From Klebsormidium nitens (taxonomy: Eukaryota > Streptophyta > Klebsormidiophyceae > Klebsormidiales > Klebsormidiaceae), in contig DF236988.1 of the NCBI GenBank assembly GCA_000708835.1, positions 644 through 64,643 of the forward strand: 64,000 nt of DNA, read 5' to 3'. The position numbers and the translations under genes are program-made. Positions 1 to 10,484 of this stretch are shown piece by piece. Below the pieces are notes generated by a model, which searched no databases, had not been told where the DNA came from, and saw only the letters and a program-made list of their open reading frames with translations. Numbering within the stretch: the first letter of the stretch is position 1; each line of letters begins with the position of its first letter.

Positions 1-802
1 AAGTTTCCAGATCCTTGTCCCCGGATCTCAGAAACTTTCAAAATAATGCGTCTTACTGTCTTACTCTCTTGTACAGACTATCATTGAGGAATCCGTTAGA
101 GGCAAAAATCTCGGGCCCCTCGTCTGTTTTACCCCCTGCGAAAAATGTTAAGAAAATCCATACCGCGGCCGCACCAAGTCACGCGCGCGTTTTCGTGGAC
201 CTGAGCGTGTGCAATTTTTGAAATGACATACATGTGACTCAGCGGAGCCCCGTGAGTACGTCAACATCATGATAGATTGTGTCACGTGAGTCACATGAAC
301 TGACCGTAGACGTGGCAGTTGCATTCCAGAATCTGCTGAGTTGGATCATCACGCTCCACAAGATTTTGGTCGGTTGCGATCATGGTACATGTGCAGCCAG
401 CTGGACTCTCACGGGCGTGGGTGGATAACATCTGCTCCCGAATATGTGCATTTAATGCCGGAACCGCATACGTTAGAGAGCATCATGCAAGCTCTCTTGA
501 CTTGAGGGTTCCCTGTAAGCAAACCAGCTGATGACATTTCCGGTAGCTCAACTGGCTATCAGTAGTTGGCAAACCATAAACTGCTATTCTTTATCTAATG
601 GGCCGGCCTAGGAAGCACCCTCCTGAGCACCATACGTGCAGGTTTGAGGCACGGTAAATGTCTGTATGGACACTGCATCAAATTGTCCGCGTGCTCTGTA
701 GTTGGTGACGATATCCGCGGTGGTTCAGGCAAAAGGGGGATTCAAGCAAAGGTTCTTTTTAGCAGAGGGAGCAGAAGAGGTCGTCGAGCAGCACAAGACT
801 CG
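1..802. other. No supported gene
   Basis: I see no ORF with convincing coding character. A possible acceptor-like tract (TTTTTAG at about 761) lies before the ATG of the next ORF, so an upstream non-coding or coding exon of that gene could lie here, but nothing supports it. Confidence 0.4.
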
Positions 803-1783
803 ATGCCGCCCTCGAAGGCACTTCCTTCCACAAGGGGGCCAGACGTTGTCATGATTCCAGGAACTAGCAGGCTGGAAAAAGTTATGGCGGGGCAGCTGGG
901 TGGTGTTGGAGTAAACGTGAGCGTGGCGCCAAGCCTGCAGGGGGCTGATGATCAGGTCAACGGGGCAGGTGTTGCTCTTTGTCACCTCTCTAGTTCCTTT
1001 CTCAAGAGGAAGTGGGATTTGGGTTTGATGTCGGCCCGGGAGGAGCTGAAAGCCTCTCAGACGGCCCTCTCGACCACGGTTGGGGAAGCAAAGAAGCTGA
1101 AAGCTGATAATGAGGCAATATCTGTAGCTGCTAAACGGTGGATGAACAAATACGTAGAGGCAGATGCAAAAAGGATTGAGACTGCGAATGAGCTGGTGAA
1201 ACTGGTGGCAGAAACTGAAAAGTTGAGGGGGCAATGTGGTGAACTTGAGGCTGACTCTAAAAAAATGAAGCGGCGATTGGAGAATGCGGAGGCAAAGTAT
1301 GAGCAGATGAAGGGGCAGTATGATGTTGTGTCATATGATCTCAAACAGTCGAGGATGACATATAAGGATTTGTTAGCCGAATCTGAAAAAATGAAGCTGC
1401 AGTTGGAGGGAGTCCGGGCAGACCATGAAACCTCGATGCGTGAGGGTGAAGCTCGGTTGGAAAAGACCAACGCCTGGATCGGGGCATATAATAATGCGAG
1501 GGTAGGCTCTGAAAGGTGGCAGCAACTGTATGAAGCTGAGGTGGCAACCTCAGAGAAGTTGAGACGGCAAGACGTCGTAAAGGCGATAGATCCTGACGAC
1601 TTGAGGGGGCAGGTTCGATCCTTGACCACAGAGAATATCAAGCTGAGATCATGGCTTGCTCATACGCATGAGGAAAAAGAACGCTTCAGAAAGAGCGTCA
1701 TCGAGTTATCCTCGCCACAGAGTTTCCCGTCGGTGGGAGAGTTTTTGAAGACGGGGGTCTTGCCGAGCGACGCACTACAGTAG
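803..1783 (+). CDS. Coiled-coil protein, function unknown
   Basis: Single-exon ORF of 326 aa counted from the first in-frame ATG at 803; the frame is open further upstream but without an ATG. From about residue 75 to 300 it is rich in Glu, Lys, Ala and Leu with heptad-like spacing (for example KKLKADNEAI, SEKMKLQLEGVRADHE, RSLTTENIKLRSWL), typical of a long parallel coiled coil. A short non-coiled tail ends in VGEFLKTGVLPSDALQ. No enzymatic motif, signal peptide or membrane segment is visible. Coiled-coil ORFs of this type are common among transposon-associated proteins of plants, but I see no reverse transcriptase, integrase or LTR nearby. A cytoskeletal or scaffold role is equally possible. 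The antisense ORFs over it are shadows. Confidence 0.5.
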   Translation: MPPSKALPSTRGPDVVMIPGTSRLEKVMAGQLGGVGVNVSVAPSLQGADDQVNGAGVALCHLSSSFLKRKWDLGLMSAREELKASQTALSTTVGEAKKLKADNEAISVAAKRWMNKYVEADAKRIETANELVKLVAETEKLRGQCGELEADSKKMKRRLENAEAKYEQMKGQYDVVSYDLKQSRMTYKDLLAESEKMKLQLEGVRADHETSMREGEARLEKTNAWIGAYNNARVGSERWQQLYEAEVATSEKLRRQDVVKAIDPDDLRGQVRSLTTENIKLRSWLAHTHEEKERFRKSVIELSSPQSFPSVGEFLKTGVLPSDALQ

Positions 1784-2690
1784 GGCGATATGGGAACTCC
1801 CGAGCTACCGAATGTGGCGATGAGCGAGACGCAGCACGACGTTCGGCGCGCAGGAAAAGCAGCATGGTTGGCGTCGTACTAAGTTATGATTTGTAGATAA
1901 TTGGCATTGTGACCAGTTCTGATTTGTAGGTAAAGCAAGACTGTCTAATTGTGTTCAAAAATTCTTTACTGGCAGTAGCTAAGTTAGTTTGCAGCGCAGT
2001 CACGCATAGTTTCGAGCCCTCTAGGAACAAGGCGTGTTGATTTGTTTGGTTTTGCCGTGTATGTTGCGTCGATAGGATCACGATTGTTGCAATGACATTC
2101 GAGATGCCGTGGCACTGAAGTTGCCTGCTTTCTATTGAGATTGTTCATCACTTATTTGACGCACCATCCGTACCGCATTTAATTTATATTGTGCTTGAGC
2201 TAGGACATGCATGCATCAGGATCTGTAGTCAATTTTCAATTCGGGCGTTGGTGATGATTCAGAAAGAAGGGGACGGCAATTCTCGCTTTCTGCACCTTTT
2301 GAGGTACGCCACAGACATATGGCAGCCCGCAGCAGCATTGGTTGCCTTCATCAAGAATCCAATTCGTTATGCAAAACGATGCGTCGGCGGCTCACGGGGC
2401 CTAGTCTGGGGGAGGCTTCAAAGGCTACCAAGGCTACGCTAGTCCTCTTGGGTGCGGGTCCCGGCTGTTGCCTCGAAATATCCGCATAATCAGCTTCGCG
2501 GTCGTTTCTTCGTTACTCGTGTAATGCGATCATTCGAGGCTGAAAGGAACGCTTTCGAGCGTCCACCGCTTCATTTGACACGCCCACGAGGCTCTTATGG
2601 GACTTTCAAATATATGATTGATTGATTGACCCCACGCAAGGCTGGCATGCAGACCGCGATTGACAAAGACGAATGTCTCGATTCGGGTCA
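1784..2690. other. Intergenic, no supported gene
   Basis: AT-richer spacer between the coiled-coil ORF and the next single-exon ORF. A short plus ORF at 2191-2442 has no recognisable features and is not annotated. The short run ATTGATTGATTGA near 2616 is the only repeat noticed. Confidence 0.4.
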
Positions 2691-2692
2691 TG

Positions 2693-2701
2693 TATATATA
2701 T
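2693..2701 (+). promoter_or_regulatory. TATA-box candidate
   Basis: TATATATAT stands about 110 bases before the first ATG (2812) of the following ORF, a plausible distance for a TATA element plus short 5' UTR. Position is the only support; no transcription start data. Confidence 0.35.
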
Positions 2702-2811
2702 CGCTATTGACGAGGGCAGGTTGGGGCGCAAGAAAAGCGCAGCAGCGTGATTGGGGCCTGATATGACCGTTGAACGCTGCTAGACCTGCTGAGAAACAGC
2801 ACAAGAACGCC

Positions 2812-3681
2812 ATGGCCGCATTGTCTGAAGTTGAGCAGCGGAAGCTGGCCATCGGCCTGTACGAGTGCGAGCGCTGGCATCATTCCGGGGAGGATCCAGC
2901 TCAGGGGAACGCACCAGAGCACGTCAAGGAGGCATGGAGATCACTTGAAAGGGCCAAGAAACAAGTAGACACGTCTCGCTGGCTGGTGGAAGCTTTCTCT
3001 CGTCGCCGTGCGGAGAGGTTTCTTCCGTCCGTCAAGAAGCCTCTTCCCGACGGCGACAAGCTCGATGTCCTGGGGGCTGTTTCTGGGCACCTGCGCTGTT
3101 CCCCATTGGCCCCTGCAGATGCTGCAGAAATGGTGACCTGGGAGGCGGCTCAAGAATTGGTGAAGATGAAGGAGCGCATAGATAGAGACTCATTGGAGCT
3201 CGTCGGTATCTATGAACAGATCTGGCACTTGGAGAATACGAGGAAGTTCTGGGAGCAGTGGGAGTTGGCGCAGGAAGTCTCTGCGGGGCTTGACCAGGTG
3301 GCAGCCAATGTCCAAGAGTACCGGCGAGTGCAGAACATATTCAACCAGGAACTCACGGACTGGAGAAGAGCGCACGCAAAGATGATCAGACCTTGGGACA
3401 TTTTCGTAAAGCGACTTCCTGCTGCAACGCCCGGGGAATCGTTGGAGGCTCCAAGTGTCGCAGAGTACATAAAATGGTCCGTGGGAACCCGAGAGTATCG
3501 GAGCGATCCCGACAATGCTTGGGCGGTCGGGCATATTGCCTCCACCGAGGTGGCCGGAGAGGCATGGCGCTCCGCGTACGAGGACGATCCCCAGAAGATG
3601 GCGGTCTATGAAGAACGGTTGGCCCAACAAAAGTTTGCAGAGAAGCTGTGGGCGGCCACCCGTGGTGGGCGAGGAGAGTGA
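2812..3681 (+). CDS. Hypothetical alpha-helical protein
   Basis: Single-exon ORF of 289 aa from the first in-frame ATG (2812); codons before it are open but lack ATG. The protein is rich in Trp, Glu, Arg and Ala and looks soluble and helical (for example WRSLERAKKQVDTSRWLVEA, WEQWELAQEVSAGLDQ). It has no signal peptide, transmembrane helix, zinc-binding cluster or P-loop. A TATA-like sequence lies about 110 bases upstream. The ORF is long and open in a GC-rich stretch, and the TATA adds some support for a real gene. I do not recognise the family. It is followed after about 60 bases by a minus-strand ubiquitin fragment, so the 3' UTR must be short or overlap it. Confidence 0.5.
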   Translation: MAALSEVEQRKLAIGLYECERWHHSGEDPAQGNAPEHVKEAWRSLERAKKQVDTSRWLVEAFSRRRAERFLPSVKKPLPDGDKLDVLGAVSGHLRCSPLAPADAAEMVTWEAAQELVKMKERIDRDSLELVGIYEQIWHLENTRKFWEQWELAQEVSAGLDQVAANVQEYRRVQNIFNQELTDWRRAHAKMIRPWDIFVKRLPAATPGESLEAPSVAEYIKWSVGTREYRSDPDNAWAVGHIASTEVAGEAWRSAYEDDPQKMAVYEERLAQQKFAEKLWAATRGGRGE

Positions 3682-3742
3682 CAGGTGAGCTTGTCTGGCA
3701 TCAGTTCGTGGACTGCAATGACATCCTCACCGTTCGAGATGT

Positions 3743-3948
3743 TCCTCGTCGGAGTCGAAGCACCAGCTTGAAGTGAACTCTTTCTGGATGTTCTAGTCTG
3801 CCGGCGAGCGGTCGTCCTCCAGCTGCTTGCCAACAAAGACGAGGCGCTGCCGTTCGGGCGCGATCCCCTCCTTGTCCTGGATGCTCGCCTTGACGTTCTC
3901 AATGGTGTCGGACGACTCTACTTTTAGAGTGTTTGCAAAGATCTGCAT
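3743..3948 (-). pseudogene. Ubiquitin pseudogene
   Basis: Reading from an ATG at 3948, the minus strand gives [15 protein letters not shown], then [13 protein letters not shown] and [12 protein letters not shown], an unmistakable ubiquitin match. Compared with the near-invariant 76-aa protein, about seven residues (the TGKTIT turn) are missing near position 9. Several substitutions occur (for example V5A, K6N). Tyr59 is replaced by a stop (TAG at 3795-3793), and a frameshift follows, after which KLVLRLRRG appears in another frame, matching the normal end LVLRLRGG. The residue before the stop is Ala57, the plant/fungal form. It is a single unit, not a polyubiquitin chain. It cannot make functional ubiquitin; a truncated peptide is conceivable but unlikely. 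Confidence 0.85.
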
Positions 3949-4560
3949 CTTTTAAGTTGCTCGATTGTCTTTCGTGCCTAAGCTGGGACTGTCTTTGGGG
4001 TCACTTGCAAGCTCGACAAGCAAGCTCTGCCGAAGTCAGTGGCTGATTCCCATTGCTTCTTGCAGTTCAGCTGTTGGGCTACGTCAATACATCTCAAGCG
4101 GAGACAGCGGGTGGGCGCATGCAAGAGCCGGCGGGTGGCCCTCAAGGGTTTGACGAAGCGCACCAAAATGGCTAGGTGTTCAGCACGCACAAATCGCTTT
4201 TTTCTCCGTCACTGTTTCTGAGAACGACTATGGATGGCAAAAGTGTAATAAACGTGTACAGGCAGATTAGAAGCTTAAACTCACAATTATTTGTTGTGAA
4301 AGATCAATTCATTCTCTTTTCTATTACACTGATCCTGAACTCCACGAAAGAGACTTCGTCTGTGCCGGTATTGCTTCTGTAATCTGTTCGTGACATTGGA
4401 CGCCTATTGGTTGCTGCGGCCATCGGAGACAATGTTGTGCGCCTAGCTTGTTGCTAATCAACGGTGAATGAAACATCGATACGGACTTCTACAATGTGTG
4501 TGACACGACTATCAAGAATGCGCTTTGCCCAAGTACTCAACTAGGGTTAGTCGGAAGCAG
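3949..4560. other. Intergenic, no supported gene
   Basis: Several overlapping short ORFs on both strands, none with recognisable features. Confidence 0.35.
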
Positions 4561-4576
4561 GACCCAATGTTAGTTA

Positions 4577-5080
4577 CTAGTTCCACGCCACGGCCAGTAA
4601 TAATAAATGATCCGAGTCGACGTGCTTTCGAACAGAGAAGGTGAACATTCGCCCGTTCTCAAGCTTGACCTGATAATCACCTCCAATCCTATTGCTGTCG
4701 TAGCTCATTCCTGAACGATCCACCAAAAGGCTGTAGCGTGCACTTTCTTTGTTGGCTGCCAAAATATTAAGTGCTTCCTGGAGGTCGAGACATAGGTCTG
4801 CCCTGTATATTTCTCCATTTGGGAGGTCTGCTGCATGCAACCATACTGCCGTGCAGTTCCAAGAGCGATATGACCTGCTCTGCTCATCTGTGTATCGCCA
4901 TGGGAGCAGCAATGCCGGGGAGATGCTCAAAACACAGCACAATAACGGGGCTGTAGTATGCCGGATAAAGTCTGAATAGTGTGGAAGTTGTTGCCTGCCG
5001 GTATCGTCTCTCCAACGCAAAAAAACTTGTTGAGGCATTGCCTGCAGAGGATCAGCAGGAGGTTCCATGATATGATGCAC
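4577..5080 (-). CDS. Small orphan ORF
   Basis: ORF of 167 aa from an ATG at 5080. It has a hydrophobic stretch near residues 42-60 (TAPLLCCVLSISPALLLPW) that could be a membrane segment. It is followed by a soluble part containing LHAADLPNGEIYRADLCLDL and a C-terminal half with alternating charged and hydrophobic residues (DYQVKLENGRMFTFSVRKHV) suggestive of beta strands. No family is recognised. The base composition is lower in GC than the surely coding exons of this window, so it could be a chance ORF or an exon of an unseen gene. Confidence 0.3.
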   Translation of the reverse strand: MHHIMEPPADPLQAMPQQVFLRWRDDTGRQQLPHYSDFIRHTTAPLLCCVLSISPALLLPWRYTDEQSRSYRSWNCTAVWLHAADLPNGEIYRADLCLDLQEALNILAANKESARYSLLVDRSGMSYDSNRIGGDYQVKLENGRMFTFSVRKHVDSDHLLLLAVAWN

Positions 5081-5358
5081 TTAGATGGAAAACAAGAAAA
5101 ACTCTTAAACGCAAAACATGAAGACATGCGTGAAAGGAGAACCCTAACCTAAGTGGGTTTGACGTGAGCATTACATTCAACAAAGAGGCAAGCTCAAGCT
5201 GTGAGTACGCGTCTGTGACGTAACGTTATTGTGCCGGCAAGACTGAAGTAAAAGATTAGAACTTGGCTACATTCTCATACTGGAATCCATCACATTTGTG
5301 ACGAACGCGAGGCCATCAGAACAGACCCGATACCCGAGAACATCATCGTTTCTACCTA

Positions 5359-8300
5359 CTACAACTGCAGAAACAGCAGATCTCTTATGTCGGGTGTCCA
5401 TATGCTACGTCTACATGCTGTCCTGATCGTGTGATCGTCGACTCTACTCAGATCTGCGTTGTACGCGGTTATCAGTAATGGCAGAAACGTCATCATGTTC
5501 TCGAGCGTCGAGAACCATCCGATCGTGGTGAAGCGGTTGAGGAAGCCGTTCACGCTCTCGCATGCGCTCGTGTTCACATGGGTCAGCAGACCGTAGTAGT
5601 GACTGCTGTTCGTGGGGCCGCAGAGATGGTGCTCTCCCTCAGCCTTGCCATAGTGGAACTTGTCGATGACGAACCGGACGTTCGAAAAGAACGTGGGCTC
5701 CCTCCTGAAGCAGTAGTTCTGATCGGAACAGGAACAGTCGTTGATCAGCACTCGCGGTAGATCCTTCCGGTTGAAGCGGGTGTACAGCACCGTGAACGGA
5801 TCCCTCGGGCTCTCTCCCCGCAGCATGATGTGGATGCCGTAGAGTACTCGATGTGGGCAGCACCACACATAGAGCCCGCGAGTGTGAGGCAGCTTGCTCG
5901 GCTTCCCAGATTCGTGCCCCGCACACCGAGCCTCGGCCGTGTTAGACTTCCCGTCCGGCTCCTCGAATTCCGTGTAAAAGGGCAGCGGCCGCTTCTTCTC
6001 CCAGAACGGGTACCAGCACAGGTCCTCCCCGTCCGAAGTGAAAGCCCCCAGCGCCGGCCCCGTTTCCCCCAGATTCTCCTTGAGCAACTCCCGCTCGGCC
6101 TCGCCCAGCAGCTCCGCAGTGTCGGAGAAACGCTCGAGCGCATCCATCGCCCTGTGCGCCGCCGCCCTTCTCTCGGGATCAGGGGGAGGTGGGTCCGGGT
6201 ACGCGTCCCACTGTGGGTTCGGGTTCCACCAATGTGGTCGCGGGTCCCACCACCACGACGCGTCATGGAAAATCTTCCACGATTCTCCGGTCCACGTGCG
6301 ATACGCGACGCCCCCCCTCCCATAGATGCTCGCCCTGTATAGCGCCTTCAGCACGCCCATGAAGAATGACGGCAGCCGTCCCTCGTACGAGTCGAGGAGC
6401 CGGCGCAGTATCGGGCTTTCCTCCCCCCAATCCAGCCGATCTTGCTCGGTGACCAACTCGCCGAGCAGGATCCGTCTGGCCACCCTGAGGGAGTGTTCCG
6501 TCTGCAGGATCTTGCTGTCCTCGTCGTGGCTGTTGAGATCGTACAAGATCTCCTTCCACCGCTGGGGGAACTGGCACAGGATCCCGACGTCCCCCGACGG
6601 CAAATACAGCCTGCACGTTCCCACGGTACAGCGCTCCCTCAAGGGCCTCTGCGACATTTCTGCCTCGGCCTCGATCCCCTCGACCAACCATCGCATCGCA
6701 TAGTGCCCCTTCTGTGTCAGACCCGGCAGCAGCACATGGTAGTATTCGTGCGCACTCAGAGGCTCTCCTCTCCTCTCAGGATTGTTCGCTCCCTCATCGG
6801 GGTCATGCTGAGCGGACGGCCGATGTTGGCTCAAGCGCGCCAGCAGCGTCCGAAGAGGGTCCTCGGGCACCACCCGCCTCAACGTGCACAACCCGCCCTG
6901 CGAAACGCGTGAGATGCATCAGGTCTCGCATGCGAGAGCGCAGTCGCATTCGGAGTGGGCACCGTAAAGACGAGCTTTCGATCGTTCGCGACAGAACACG
7001 ACAGAGCCCGAAACGACCGGGGAAAAATGCATGTGACTCACCGGGCTGACTCCCGAATAGTGCACACCCGCCGTCCGCGTCTTCTGAAAGGGCACGCCGT
7101 TCAGCTTGTCTGGGTGCGTGAAGCTAGCTCGTCTGTTCTGAGTGGTGGAAGCGATGCCCGCCTTGCGCTCGCTGCCGTCCTTGTTCGCCAACCCAAAGAG
7201 CCCGTCGCAGATCAGATACTTGGGATGAGGCCCGCAGAGGGAACAACAGCGCGGCTCCTCGTACTTCTGCTTCAGCGCAAAGTAGCCCATTGCAGCTTCT
7301 CGCAGCCTCCCCTCATCGAGCCTCTGCGATGGCCCAAACTTTGAGCTCACGCTCTTGAACACATCGCTCTGTCGGCTGAAGTTGCTACCCGCCTGCACGC
7401 GAAAGCGGGCGCTACTCAGAACAGAAGGCAGGGACCGATATGGTACTGCCATATGCCGAGATGCAGGGGTTCGACGGACTATGCTAATGAGTCAAGAGGG
7501 GCGTGGCCAGCCCTTGAGCAAGGAATTGATTAGCTCTGTGAGTACTTGTTGTGGCGTCTGAGGATAATCTTCATCGACCGCGCCCTCCCCAACGATATCC
7601 ACGAGCTGTGATCTGGTGAGTGGCTGATGATTCTCATCAAAAAACACAGAGCTGCAAGCTACTCCTTAGGCACACAGGCCTCCATTAGCACCCATGACCG
7701 TTTCTATCACCCTCCAGTAGTCCTGCGGTCTAACGTGCATCGGTACTGATATATCTCGAATATGAGAAAATCGCACCACGATGCATGCCGCGGTCTTCAG
7801 GGCGTCGACAGCTGCTTACCAGATGGCCCGCCAGCAACGTCTCGCAGCACCGCTGGGTCAGGATGATGCCCCTGCTGTGGGTGTATAACTTCAGGTGCTC
7901 GCCATCGAAGTGGACCGTGTGCCTCTTCTCGCAATCGCACGTGTAGTGGTACACCTGCGTCTTGAGGGTCCACTGCGCGTCGTAGATGGTTACGCCCTTC
8001 TCCGGCGTCAGCCTCCACGTCTTGAGACAAGGGGGTGGGGCTTTCGGGCAGGGGGCTAGGAGTCTTTTTCGGGCGCCCAACTCCTTGAAGTCGGAGTATC
8101 CCATCTGGCTCAACCGCAGTGGGTTCCTCAGAGCAGTGATCATGGGGTCATGGACCTGTTCGTCCGCTCGGAGGACCCTGGGCACCGTCCGCTGCACGCC
8201 CTTGGCGAAGAGGCTGAGCACCGAAGCCGACTGCGATGGTCCGCCATCCCCGTGCTCGCACACCCCCACGCACTCCACGCACACCGGGACCGAACCCTCT

Positions 8301-9334
8301 TCGAACGCCTCGGCAGGCTGTTCGGCCGTGCTGAACAGGTCCACCTTCGGATGCGCGTCGAAGCCCTTGCCCCTCCTGCTGACGTAACCCCGCTCCCCTC
8401 GCTCGACGTCCGTCACCGGCGGTCGCTCCGTGCACCGTTTCACGGCCCGTTCGGCATCCTCGAGTGCCTCCTCCGACCCCTCCCTGAACTCCAGTCGATC
8501 TCGGCACTCGCAGCCCGGCCGACACTCTCGTACGCCGCCCTTGTCCTCCGCCACCGCCAACCCCCGCACGTGCCGCACGGTCTGCTCGTCGAACTCGCGC
8601 GGGGGCGCTTCACGAGGGACCGCAGAGAGCTGGGGCAACCACTCCGAGACACCCCGGACTCGCTCCGCTGCGGCTTCGGCCTCGTCTTGCGTGAGTGTCG
8701 TGGGACGTACCGGGTGGAACACCCTCGCCTCCTTGAGGGCTTCGCGCACCAGCTGGACGTGCTTGCAGTTGCGCGTGCAGCTGCTCTCCCGTTTCCCGCT
8801 GCAGAAGAACCGATCTGGACCCGTTTGGATCACGAAGTTCCTGGCGGGGCCCGTGTGGACGTTCCGTCTGATCGCAAAGACCCTCTCGAGCGGCTGAGCC
8901 CGTTCCGGCACCCGGTTCTGAGACTCCAGGGGCTGCGTGGACCGAGGGATCTCCAAGACCTCCATGTGCCTCCCCTGGCGGTTGAGCTCGTGGGGAGTCG
9001 GGAGGCGGGTGCCGACCGCCCGCGGGGAGAAGGAGACCAGGAAGAGCTTGTGGACACACACGGCCTGCGTGTCCAGTCGTCCCAGGGGACAGCTGCACGC
9101 GGGGCGCCCGTTCGGGTCCCAGTAGACCGTAGCAGGCAGGGCCTTCTTCCCGTCGGGCATTCCGATCGGCCTGAGCGTGCCGCGGCCCTTGGCGTCCCAG
9201 TTGGAGCAGTGCAGGACGACGGCCCGCCCGTCCCGGAGCCCCTCGGGCCAGACGAAAGCCGTCCCGTCCACCACGTACTGGATGAAGCGCTCGGCTTGGA
9301 GACGGGAGGGATGGTTGATGCCCTGCCGGCGCAC
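5359..9334 (-). CDS. KDZ superfamily transposase
   Basis: Modelled exons 9334-7820, 7392-7042 and 6897-5359, phase 0 throughout, about 1134 aa plus any upstream exon. The first exon starts at a CAG|GTG acceptor, not an ATG. Order: a SWIM-like zinc motif (ACSCP...CVH); a second cysteine/histidine group (FCSGKRESSCTRNCKH); a CxC5-like cluster (YTCDCEKRHTVHF then LYTHSRGIILTQRCC); a CxC6-like cluster (CCSLCGPHPKYLICDG); then the catalytic domain. That domain has VLINDCSCSDQNYC, FRREPTFFSNVRFVIDKFHY and NTSACESVNGFLNRF, which match the KDZ signature. The likely acidic triad is at roughly residues D1009, D1034 and E1069 of this model. KDZ enzymes are thought to be DDE-type cut-and-paste transposases. 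No disabling mutation was seen. Long plus-strand ORFs over it are antisense shadows. Confidence 0.82.
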
Positions 9335-9464
9335 CTGGAAAAAGAGGAGGGCGGGTCAGAACCGGACGAATGAGCTACTAGGTGAGAAAGGGGCTTGTCT
9401 CGAAGGAGCCGGCGGTCCAAGTACCCGACGATGCAAGGAGGATCAACACCAGGGATGTAAGAGT

Positions 9465-10423
9465 TTATGAAAAGGTAGACCTCAGAAGGCTAGGCACGAC
9501 GAGACGACTTGCCATGGCACTGGTGAGTGGGGTCGGGCACTCGCGAGGGCGCACGGGAGGGAGCAGCTTCGCCTCTCGAGGCCGCTTTCCGACCGGGCCC
9601 TTGGCCGGGGGTAGCCTCCGTTTGGTGCACGCCGCGCCGGTGCTCGCCGCCCTCGACTCGGAATCCGCCTTCTTGAGCGTGCCAAGCTGCTTCACGTCCA
9701 ACGCCCACAGCTGTCGCCAAGGACCCATGCCCCCATCCTGGCGGAGGACGGGGGTGTCACCCAGGCGCAGCTCGCCGCGGTTGACGACGTGAAGCTTGGC
9801 TGTGGAATGCTTCGCGACGCAGTCCCAGCACAAGATGGGTGCGAGGGCGCGGCTGGATGCGGGGCAGATCATGAAGCCGGGGTATCTGAGGCTGGCTTTC
9901 TGCACCAGGCTGAAGGTGCCCACCGGTTCCTTCATGGGCTTGCCCTTCGCGTCCAGGCACGCCTTCCCGTCTGAGTCCAGCACGGGCCTGGTGTCCTTCA
10001 CCTTCCACGCGTGGGTGCAGATGGCGCACTTGCCGGTGATGTTGGCGTGCAATGCCAGCTGCGCGTCCGTCCAGAGGAGCCCCGTATGCAGAGCGTGGCC
10101 GGTGTGGTAGCCGTACGCCATGGTCGCGTCCGTTTCGATCGGCCTGCAGGCAGGGATACGGTTCCTTAAGTATGTATTCGGGGTGGTATGGCTGTCATTG
10201 CGCGCAGTCGAAACATGCATCGAGAGTGGTGAAGATAGAACAGACCAGCCAGACGACTTAGAGAAGAAGACCGAAGCTGTAGGACAAGGATGAGAGTTTA
10301 CCTGTAGGCCATCTCGCTGATCGTTTTGAAGAGGTCGTCCGTGAGTAGATACAGTGGCGAAGCGGCTTTGCATCGTTTGATTCCCCCCGATGCTGCCAGC
10401 CGTTGCTGTGAGGCGTCCGCCAT
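9465..10423 (-). CDS. Upstream exons of KDZ gene, or adjacent element gene
   Basis: Two exons can be joined cleanly: 10423-10302 (ATG at 10423, donor CAG|GTAAAC) and one beginning at 10143 (acceptor CTGCAG). The frame is continuous across the junction (EMAYR then PIETDATMAYG). The first exon contains SPLYLLTDDLFKTISEMAY, which looks like an F-box-like helix, though weakly. The second has two CxxC pairs (CAIC and CWDC) about 90 residues apart and a basic tail (RRLPPAKGPVGKRPREAK). The 3' exon end is uncertain: no strong phase-0 donor was found to connect to the acceptor at 9335. It is therefore either the N-terminal part of the transposase or a separate protein of the element ending by 9465. 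Confidence 0.5.
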
Positions 10424-10484
10424 GTCGCGTTGGAGGCGCCGTACCTGGAACAATGTCAAATGAGGTGATCGACGGTTGAAGCGA

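Larger units (their letters stand above)
5359..10444 (-). mobile_element. KDZ-type DNA transposon (body)
   Basis: The interval holds a minus-strand, intron-containing transposase gene with the features of the Kyakuja-Dileera-Zisupton superfamily: cysteine clusters upstream and an acidic catalytic core downstream. It is GC-rich against AT-richer flanks. Tandem repeats lie immediately beyond its 5' side (10485-11115). I could not identify terminal inverted repeats or a target-site duplication by eye, so the limits given are those of the coding part, not of the element. The catalytic frame has no stop or frameshift, so the copy may be recent or still active. Confidence 0.75.

Noticed and set aside
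8150-9373. 407-aa plus-strand ORF
   Set aside because: Antisense to the KDZ transposase exon; the minus frame has zinc motifs and splice sites, the plus frame only Arg/Pro/Leu-rich filler typical of GC-rich antisense frames.
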